Assembly: GCF_031127875.1 (NCBI RefSeq)
Contig: NZ_JARXIA010000007.1
Coordinates: 1-64,000, forward strand
DNA from: Pelagicoccus sp. SDUM812005
Lineage (GTDB): Bacteria > Verrucomicrobiota > Verrucomicrobiia > Opitutales > Opitutaceae
DNA length: 64,000 nucleotides
Direction of reading: 5' to 3'
The notes below the pieces were generated by a model. That model did no database searches and was not told the DNA's origin. It saw only the letters and a list, made by a program, of their open reading frames with translations. Numbering within the stretch: the first letter of the stretch is position 1; the number at the start of each line of letters is the position of its first letter. Shown in pieces: positions 58,047 to 64,000 of the stretch. Made by a program: the position numbers and the translations under genes.

Positions 58047-58151
58047 TAGAGCGTGTTTCGTTTAGTTATTCGTACTGTGTGATAAGGAAGACGCGGCGTG
58101 CCCGGCGGTCCCGCCCTACCTTATGCGAATGATCAAACGAAAAATGCTTTA
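58047..58151. repeat. Palindromic REP/MITE-like element, copy 2
   Basis: 105 bp, with arms TAGAGCGTGTTTCGTTT and AAACGAAAAATGCTTTA and extended pairing to about 28 bases each side. It is about 93% identical to the element at 42136-42239 and begins two bases after the GH28 stop codon. Confidence 0.85.
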
Positions 58152-58171
58152 GACTTTTCTCTTTGTTCGGC

Positions 58172-58216
58172 CACAAAAACGCCACTTGAGCTACAGAGCG
58201 CAAGTGGCGTTTATTT
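58172..58216. terminator. Bidirectional terminator between GH28 and TonB receptor 2
   Basis: CGCCACTTG and CAAGTGGCG pair with an extra inner GC pair, flanked by AAAAA on the left and TTTATTTTAT on the right, so both strands have a T-run. It serves the convergent GH28 and TonB receptor 2 genes. Confidence 0.9.
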
Positions 58217-58261
58217 TATATAGGCGAATTTTCCGAGGGCCTGCCTCAGGCCTGGTTTCGC

Positions 58262-61200
58262 CTAGAAGGTAAAGTTGGAGGACAGCTCCCAACGGCGTTC
58301 TTCTGGAATGCGGTAGATCGCATGAGTGCCGTCTGGTTGAGCAATGGTTGGCACGAGGTCATCCTCGTCCAGCAGATTGCGGATGTTGAGCTGGATCTTC
58401 CAGTTGACCTTGTCGTTCATGATCGGGCGTTGGTAACCAACCCAGACGTCCAGGTTCGACTCGTTCGGTCCGAAGAACGGGTTGGCAACGTCGATGATGC
58501 GATCGCCGTTGGGAGCTACGGTGATCGGGTAGCCGATCGCCGATTCGGACTGCCAGCGGTAGGCTCCGCCGACGTTCCACGTGTCGTTGAGACGGTAGTT
58601 GGCCACCGCATTGGCCCGCCACTCGCGCAGCTCTTGGCGGATTGCTCCGTCTTGGGCGACTACCGAGCGAATCTCGTTGGCGATAGACTCCGCTTGCTGG
58701 GCGAGGGTGACGCCGCCTTGGGTGATGACGAGGCCTTGGCCGACAGGACCGGTCCAGTTGTCGTAGAGGCTTTCGCCGTTGGATCCGACTGCGTCCTCGA
58801 AGTAGAACTTGCGCAGGGCGGCGCCGCTGTTGTCGCGGATGGCTTCCTGCTTGGCCACGTTAAGCACGAGGCTCAGGCGTTGGTTCGGGTTGTAGACCGT
58901 CTCGAGCTCGAAGCCGGAGGAGCTGGACTCGGTCACGCCGACGACGTTGCCCGGGTCGCTGAAGGTCGCGGAGCCGTCGGGGAGGCGAATCACGTTGAAG
59001 GTGTCCAAGAGGAACTGCGGCGGAGCGACGTAGCCCGATTCGAAGGGGATGCCGTCTCCGTTGGGGTCTGGATTGAGGCCGAAGCGGGTTGTCTCGATGA
59101 GGCGCACGTACTGGCGGTTCACGATCTCGCGGATCTGGGTGGAGATGGTGCCTTCGCTCACGTTGACCTGATCGGTCTCGTACCACGTGGCCCGGATGTG
59201 GAGCCTGTTCTCGAACATGGAGAGGCCGATGCTCTTGTCCACGTTCTTGCCTTGTGGGGAGGAGATGCGCTCGCCGTAGACATTGAAGCGGGAGGTGGTC
59301 GGCTGGAAGTTGGACGAATCGTTGTAGTAGAGGCTGATGCGATCGATCCAGCTGAGCTTCTCGGTTACGCTGTCCGGGAGGTGGAAGGCCAAGCCCCAGG
59401 AGAAGGTGTCGCTCTTGTCGTTGAAGGTCGAATCTGTTGGCAGGGTGTAGACGTCTGGATCGACGATGCGCGAACCTTGCGGGTGCAGCGGGGCTGGGCC
59501 GGCGTCGTAGGTGGTCAGCTCGTCTTCTCTCCAGCCGAGGGTGGCCACCAGCAGGTCGTCCCAGAAGTAGCTTTGGGAGACGAGGGCGATCGATTCGACT
59601 TCCGAGCGGCCGAAGTCGGCGTCTTCCGGAGCGATGGTGAGTTGTCGGTCATTATTGAATACGTTCAGTGGGATGACTTCCGCTTCCGCGCTGGCGCCTT
59701 GCTCCTTGAGGAAAAAGACGGCGTCGTTGCCGGTCAGGTTGAAGGCGGAGAGGCTGCGCTCGGTGTAGAGGCGGGGGATGTTGGCTCCGGCAGGGGAATC
59801 CATGTTAGCCAAGCTGCCGCCTAGATAGTGGATCGCTCCGAAGCGTGGGCCTTGGCCATTGGCGATACTGGAGCTGGCGCCGTGGGTGAACTCCGAACCG
59901 GCGTAGGTGGTGGCGCCGTAGCGGGACTGGGCCTCGCGGGTCTGCTCGCTGAGCACCCCGGTGAGGACGTGGCGTCCGAGCAGACGGCCAAGCAGGTCAT
60001 TGTTGGTGTTGTCGCGCAGGTCCAAGTCGTAGAAGGCGGTTGCTCGCCAGGCGCTGCGTTCCGCTTCGTCGTAGTACATCTTGGGTACGTTGACGACGTA
60101 GGGGCGGCCGAAATTGGCGTTGGGCGTGCCGTCGATCATGGTCAGGGCGTTGTCGATCGCGATGGTGGCGTTGCGGTCGTCGCCGAGCAGCGAGCCATTT
60201 GCGTTGCTCATCTCCTGTTGGTCGAAGGCCAGTTCGATGCCGACCTTGTTGTCGAGGAAGAGCTGCTCGAGCGTCAGGTTCCACGCCTCGAACTCGGAAT
60301 CCTCGTACTTGTTGGGACCGTCGATCAGGTTGTTGCGGAAATCGAAGATGCTGGTGTCGGTCAGGCTAGGCTGCTGGTAGAAGCCCCAGTCCGGGTCGCC
60401 GGCTTGGCGCAGGGCGTTGCCGACGCGAGTGATGCCGGTGTGCACCGCGGTGGTGCGGGTGCCGCTGGGGAAGGTCCAGTTGGAGAGAACGAACTGGCGT
60501 CCGATGATGTTTTGGCCGGCGGTGGCAGCGGGGTCTGCGGGAATGGGCGAAGTCTCGTCCGGATAGATCACCACGGGGTTGCGCAAGGCGCCGCCCATCG
60601 GTTCGGCTTCGGCGCTATTTCGATTGCCATAGGGAGTGTTGCCCGGGTCGAAGGTGAACTTCGGTTCGGAGGAGGGATCCCAAGGATCGAACCAGGACGT
60701 GATGTTGTCCGATGGTGGGGTGATGCGCGGGCGGTTGGCCTCGATCTCGCCCTTCTCGTAGTTGCCGCGCAAGGACAGCTTCGAAAAGGCTCCGCCCGTG
60801 CTGGCGAAGGGCTTGCTGTCGAGGGCGAGGAAGAGCCGGGAGTCATTCTCGAAGGCCGGGTCCTGCTGGAACTTCTGGCGGTCTTCGAGGCCGATGATGC
60901 GGATGGCCAATTGGTCTTCGAGCACTACGCGATTGATGTCGATCACGCCGCGCACGGAGCCGTAGGAGCCGACCTTGGCCTCAACGGTGTGGGAGTCCTC
61001 GTAGAAGGCCGCTTCGGTGGCGTTGTTGATAATGCCAGCGGGGCTGCCTAGACCGAAGAGGATGGAGTTCGCTCCGCGGTTCACCTCGACGCGGCTGGTA
61101 TTGTAGGAGTCGAAGGGGATATCGGTGGCGAAGTAGTTGCGGGTCAGGTCAGCGGATGCGAGACCGCGCACGCGATTGCGGCCAGTGGCGCTGGTGCGGC

Positions 61201-61549
61201 TCGTACGCTCGTCGGCGAAGCCGCTCGAAGCGCCGGTAGCGGAGAAGTTTCCGCCTGAACCGCCGATTTCGGTGCCGACGGTGTAGACGAGCAGGCTCTT
61301 GGCGTCGGTGGATCCAGTGTCGTCCATGAACTCCTCGGTGACCACCGAGATGGAGGCGCTTACGTCCTGCAGGGAGGAACGCAGGCGTGAGCCGGCGAGG
61401 GTACTGGTTGCCATGTATCCAGAATCCTCGTTGGAAGATACTACGAAAGGAGAGAGTTCGAATGTCTCTTCCTCGTTGTCAGATTGGGCGTAGAATGGAA
61501 GCGTCGCGAACAGGGGCGCTCCCAATAGCAATAGGGGTGTTTTTTTCAT
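58262..61549 (-). CDS. TonB-dependent receptor 2
   Basis: 1095 residues from ATG at 61549 (MKKTPLLLLGAPLFATLPFY signal). The mature N-terminus has FELSPFVVSSNEDSGY. The plug shows LQDVSASISVVTEEFMDD, the RVEVNRGANSILFGLGSPAGI element and DLTRNYF; the barrel ends RRWELSSNFTF. Longer open frame upstream is not coding. It differs much from receptor 1, so the two likely take different oligosaccharides. It is downstream, in the same direction, of the sialate esterase and FAD oxidoreductase genes, with a GC hairpin at 61571 in between. Confidence 0.9.
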   Translation of the reverse strand: MKKTPLLLLGAPLFATLPFYAQSDNEEETFELSPFVVSSNEDSGYMATSTLAGSRLRSSLQDVSASISVVTEEFMDDTGSTDAKSLLVYTVGTEIGGSGGNFSATGASSGFADERTSRTSATGRNRVRGLASADLTRNYFATDIPFDSYNTSRVEVNRGANSILFGLGSPAGIINNATEAAFYEDSHTVEAKVGSYGSVRGVIDINRVVLEDQLAIRIIGLEDRQKFQQDPAFENDSRLFLALDSKPFASTGGAFSKLSLRGNYEKGEIEANRPRITPPSDNITSWFDPWDPSSEPKFTFDPGNTPYGNRNSAEAEPMGGALRNPVVIYPDETSPIPADPAATAGQNIIGRQFVLSNWTFPSGTRTTAVHTGITRVGNALRQAGDPDWGFYQQPSLTDTSIFDFRNNLIDGPNKYEDSEFEAWNLTLEQLFLDNKVGIELAFDQQEMSNANGSLLGDDRNATIAIDNALTMIDGTPNANFGRPYVVNVPKMYYDEAERSAWRATAFYDLDLRDNTNNDLLGRLLGRHVLTGVLSEQTREAQSRYGATTYAGSEFTHGASSSIANGQGPRFGAIHYLGGSLANMDSPAGANIPRLYTERSLSAFNLTGNDAVFFLKEQGASAEAEVIPLNVFNNDRQLTIAPEDADFGRSEVESIALVSQSYFWDDLLVATLGWREDELTTYDAGPAPLHPQGSRIVDPDVYTLPTDSTFNDKSDTFSWGLAFHLPDSVTEKLSWIDRISLYYNDSSNFQPTTSRFNVYGERISSPQGKNVDKSIGLSMFENRLHIRATWYETDQVNVSEGTISTQIREIVNRQYVRLIETTRFGLNPDPNGDGIPFESGYVAPPQFLLDTFNVIRLPDGSATFSDPGNVVGVTESSSSGFELETVYNPNQRLSLVLNVAKQEAIRDNSGAALRKFYFEDAVGSNGESLYDNWTGPVGQGLVITQGGVTLAQQAESIANEIRSVVAQDGAIRQELREWRANAVANYRLNDTWNVGGAYRWQSESAIGYPITVAPNGDRIIDVANPFFGPNESNLDVWVGYQRPIMNDKVNWKIQLNIRNLLDEDDLVPTIAQPDGTHAIYRIPEERRWELSSNFTF

Positions 61550-61570
61550 AGGGTGATTTGGTGTTAAATC

Positions 61571-61590
61571 CCCCGCACTAACAGGCGGGG
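61571..61590 (-). terminator. Hairpin between sialate esterase and TonB receptor 2 genes
   Basis: CCCCGC and GCGGGG with an 8-nt loop, 27 bp after the esterase stop. The following T content is weak, so read-through into the receptor gene is possible. Confidence 0.45.
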
Positions 61591-61616
61591 AGGTTCGTAT
61601 TTGGGTTCCTAATAGG

Positions 61617-63041
61617 TTACCAGGACCATTCGTCGGTCCGGAAAGACGAAGCAGGTAGACCTGCGGAGTCGAACAAGCTTGCGCCTGTCCAGTTCTTCCA
61701 AGCGTAACGCACCGATTTGGGTGCTTGTACGTGATCGCTGGATACGTGAACGGTTCCGTCTCGCTTGGCAATTGCGGTAGCGGGATGGAAGATGCGGTCG
61801 TCTCCGGCGATGGTGAAATAATCGAGAGGAACCTCGTAGTTGAGGAAACCTTTGGCCATCCCGGTGAAATGGAGAATCGCAGTGGATCCTTCAAAGCTCA
61901 CGCTTTCGAACACTGGGCCGCTCGCTCCGATGGACGTGTATCCATAAAGTTCGCGCAAAGCGAAGTAGGCGAAGCGGTCAGCGACTTTCCGTTTCTGGGG
62001 AGGATGGATGGTGTGAGGCGAACCGAGGTCCAGCGTGACGACCATGCCGGTGTGGGGAAGGTTCTTGGCGGTTTGGAACTGCGTTTCACGCAGGTAGGCG
62101 GCGCGGTCCTGTTGCTCGGTGAGCTCGTTGAAGCGTTCCACGTTGGGAGCGATTTGGGCGAAGTAGAAAGGCAGCTCCGGGCTTTCGAAAGTTTGGCGCC
62201 AGTTTTCGATCAAGCTTGGCAAGAGCTTGGCGTAGGGGAGCGGGTGGTGGCGATTGCCTTCGCCTTGGTACCAAAGCGCGCCGCGGAGGGTGTATTGGCC
62301 GATCGGGGCGATCATGCCGTTATAGAGCGAGGAGTGAGCCCGGTGCGGAATATCCGGATCCTGTTCGATCAGGTCTTCGGATGAAAACGTCTTTAGGGCC
62401 GCGCGCGGCAGCCATGACTCGATCGCGGAACTGGAGCGGGCGGCGAGTATCAGACCTATGGGTACATCGAGTGTGCCGCGAAGTTTCTCGCCGAAAAAAT
62501 AGCCAACGGCGCTGAAGCGGCTAACGCTTTCAGGCGTCGCGCTTTGCCACGCTCCCGTCACGTCCTCGGCCGGCTCCTCGGCGAGTTGCACTTTCATGGG
62601 GAAGAAGCGGAGCGAATCGTCGCGACCATTGATAATGGCCTCCTGGCTGCCTTCCACCGGCTGACTCTTGAACCCTTCTACGGGCATCGCCATGTTGGAC
62701 TGGCCGGAGCAGAGCCAGACTTCGCCGATCAGGATATTGGATACGGAAATCGATTCCGCGGCAGTCGAGACCGTAACGGTGTGAGGGCCGCCGGCGGCGG
62801 GCGTGCCGAGCGCGACACTCCAGCGTCCGTTGTTGTTGGCGGTTGCGGAAAGCGGGGCGGTCGACTCGCCCCAAGAGACGCTCACTTCCACCGTCTCGCC
62901 CGCGTTTGCCCAGCCCCAAATCCGCGCGTCGGACTCCTGCTGCAGCACCATCCCGTCGCTCACCAAAGCAGGCAGACGCAGTTCCGCGAGGACGTCCGAG
63001 CAGTGGAGGCTGAGAGCTAGGGCAAGGAGTGAGAATCGCAT
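61617..63041 (-). CDS. Sialate O-acetylesterase family protein (SGNH)
   Basis: 474 residues from ATG at 63041; a longer reading starts at TTG and is not favoured. A signal peptide (LLALALSLHCSDVLA) is followed by a jelly-roll-like N-terminal part (about 20-100) and an SGNH esterase with EVWLCSGQSNMAMPV (Ser of GQSN near residue 115) and LWYQGEGN (the conserved 'QGExN' block). C-terminal His is likely in GSPHTIHPP. It removes acetyl groups from sialic acid or other acetylated glycans. It begins 29 bp after the FAD oxidoreductase gene, as part of an operon. Confidence 0.87.
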   Translation of the reverse strand: MRFSLLALALSLHCSDVLAELRLPALVSDGMVLQQESDARIWGWANAGETVEVSVSWGESTAPLSATANNNGRWSVALGTPAAGGPHTVTVSTAAESISVSNILIGEVWLCSGQSNMAMPVEGFKSQPVEGSQEAIINGRDDSLRFFPMKVQLAEEPAEDVTGAWQSATPESVSRFSAVGYFFGEKLRGTLDVPIGLILAARSSSAIESWLPRAALKTFSSEDLIEQDPDIPHRAHSSLYNGMIAPIGQYTLRGALWYQGEGNRHHPLPYAKLLPSLIENWRQTFESPELPFYFAQIAPNVERFNELTEQQDRAAYLRETQFQTAKNLPHTGMVVTLDLGSPHTIHPPQKRKVADRFAYFALRELYGYTSIGASGPVFESVSFEGSTAILHFTGMAKGFLNYEVPLDYFTIAGDDRIFHPATAIAKRDGTVHVSSDHVQAPKSVRYAWKNWTGASLFDSAGLPASSFRTDEWSW

Positions 63042-63070
63042 GACGGGTGACAAGTGAGGTGATGGGGCGT

Positions 63071-64000
63071 TTACGCTTCGGCAGGCGCGGGGGGCGGAAC
63101 CAGCAAGGCGCCGTTTTTCTCCAGCAGGTTTCGCAGCTGGCTTTGATCAAGGGCCTGGCCGCTGGAGTCTTTCATCAAAGCGGCGGCCGTGCCGGCACCT
63201 TGGCCGATCGCCATCATGGTCGGCGTGGTACGGATCGCGGCGAAGGCTTCGTGCGTGGCGCTGAGGCAACGGCCATTGACCAGCAGGTTCGAAACCTCAT
63301 TGGTCTGCAGCGAACGCAGCGGGATGCAGTAGGTGGTTCCGGGCTTGAAGAATTGAGTATTGGTGCCGTTTTCGTCCGGCGAATGGATGTCGATCGGGTA
63401 ACCGCCGAGGGCGATGGTGTCCTCGAACTCGCGGCCGCTCAGCAAGTCCTCGGCAGTGAGTGTGTAGCGGCCGACCACGCGCTTCGACTCGCGCACGCCC
63501 ACCTTGCTGGAAGAGTCCAGACGGATGGCGTTCTCGAAGCCCGCTCCGCGCTTTTTCAGGAACCTGAAGATTTCCAAGCATTGTTTGCGGCCGATCATTT
63601 CCGCCTTGCTGAGGTCGAGCGGGTTCGTGGCATCCAGACCTTGGATTCTGGATACGTTTATGATGAAGGTCCCTTTTTCGCTGGTTTCGAAAAGGAGGAT
63701 GAATTCGCGGTTAAATGTAATTTCGCCGCTTTCGCGGGCCTGCTTGAGGGCTTTGATGAAGGTTTTGAGCGAAAGGCGAGGGGCAGTCTCCAAGCGCTTG
63801 AGGCCAAGCTCTGCTCCGTAGTCGAATTCGCAGTCGTCCACATTGTTCTTCACGTAGTCGATCAGCTTGTCGCGGTCCACGTTGCCCAGCTTGAGGTTCA
63901 TGGTCATCGGCTGAGTCAGGCTGTCGGCATCGCGTCCGAACTCGAAGGGCACGCCGGCTCGCGTGGCTAGGTCCGCATCGCCAGTGGAGTCGATGAACAC
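63071..64000 (-). CDS. FAD-dependent oxidoreductase (FAD_oxidored/GlcD-like flavoprotein), 5' truncated
   Basis: 309 codons up to the window edge; the start lies beyond it. The visible part has MFIDSTGDADLATRAGVPFEFG, typical of the 'FAD-dependent oxidoreductase' group that often accompanies glycan loci (PF12831-like), and a C-terminal LVNGRCLSATHEAFAAIRTTPTMMAIGQGAGTAAAL flavin-binding block. The N-terminal GxGxxG flavin motif must be upstream. It may oxidise a sugar or act on an unsaturated derivative; the substrate is unknown. The sialate esterase gene follows after 29 bp. Confidence 0.8.
   Translation of the reverse strand: MFIDSTGDADLATRAGVPFEFGRDADSLTQPMTMNLKLGNVDRDKLIDYVKNNVDDCEFDYGAELGLKRLETAPRLSLKTFIKALKQARESGEITFNREFILLFETSEKGTFIINVSRIQGLDATNPLDLSKAEMIGRKQCLEIFRFLKKRGAGFENAIRLDSSSKVGVRESKRVVGRYTLTAEDLLSGREFEDTIALGGYPIDIHSPDENGTNTQFFKPGTTYCIPLRSLQTNEVSNLLVNGRCLSATHEAFAAIRTTPTMMAIGQGAGTAAALMKDSSGQALDQSQLRNLLEKNGALLVPPPAPAEA

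Noticed and set aside
61550-61894. N-terminal extension of TonB receptor 2
   Set aside because: The ATG at 61549 gives a perfect signal peptide; the extension overlaps the sialate esterase end and a hairpin.
1-64000. tRNA, rRNA, intact insertion sequences, prophage or integrase genes
   Set aside because: I looked for the usual motifs and saw none; a covariance-model search would be needed to exclude small RNAs.

Overview
The window is a G+C-rich (roughly 58-60% by eye) bacterial chromosome segment. The best fit is a marine or otherwise polysaccharide-degrading member of the Verrucomicrobiota, order Opitutales (Pelagicoccus/Opitutus-like). Reasons: two large TonB-dependent receptors begin with the 'FELSPF' element typical of that group; no SusD partner accompanies them, unlike Bacteroidota; sulfatase, polysaccharide lyase, FG-GAP and sialate-esterase genes are abundant; many genes lack a clear Shine-Dalgarno site. 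This is inference from gene content, not from a phylogenetic marker. No rRNA, tRNA, CRISPR array, prophage or intact insertion sequence was seen.

Layout. (1) 1-3213: the end of a secreted protein, then a tightly packed Agl23-like membrane glycosyltransferase, an ApbE-like flavin transferase and a GT2 polyprenol-sugar synthase. (2) 3217-18258: mostly general cell functions, namely an FG-GAP/ASPIC protein, DoxX, a BASS transporter, a DUF167-SET methyltransferase-LysM amidase operon, two HDOD signalling proteins, RNase Y with a terminator hairpin immediately before its start codon, a HisN-type phosphatase with a small lipoprotein, a DnaQ-fold exonuclease and an SMP-30 lactonase. (3) 18303-29525: a first carbohydrate locus with a sulfatase, a clan GH-A hydrolase, a 2134-residue multidomain PL9-like lyase and a GH57-like protein. 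(4) 30188-37492: a one-direction defence operon, hsdR - Abi/HEPN - hsdM - hsdS - Shedu, whose last three genes overlap by 4 bp. (5) 38011-64000: a large polysaccharide utilisation locus with a GPH sugar transporter, LacI regulator, Gfo/Idh dehydrogenase, CE7 esterase, FG-GAP and TPR proteins, beta-helix protein, PL8 lyase, GH105-DUF4861 fusion, two TonB receptors, GH28, sialate O-acetylesterase and an FAD oxidoreductase running off the window.

How the genes fit together. Region 5 reads as a pathway for an acidic (uronic-acid-containing, probably acetylated) polysaccharide. Surface or periplasmic lyases (PL8, beta-helix protein) and esterases (CE7, sialate esterase) trim the polymer, TonB receptors import fragments, GH105 and GH28 remove unsaturated and saturated uronic acids, the GPH transporter brings sugars inward, and Gfo/Idh and FAD oxidoreductases process the monomers. 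A shared word, TTTAGTCAT(A), occurs in four gaps of this locus (upstream of lacI/Gfo-Idh, FG-GAP/TPR, the lyase operon and a TonB receptor) and is a candidate operator.

The least explained observations are the Shedu gene translationally coupled to a type I restriction operon that also holds a HEPN protein, a duplicated ~200-residue module of unknown family in the giant lyase, the shared operator word, a strand-biased over-represented octamer (TGGATACG), a ~105-bp palindromic element present twice, and the hairpin-plus-T-tract abutting the RNase Y start codon.
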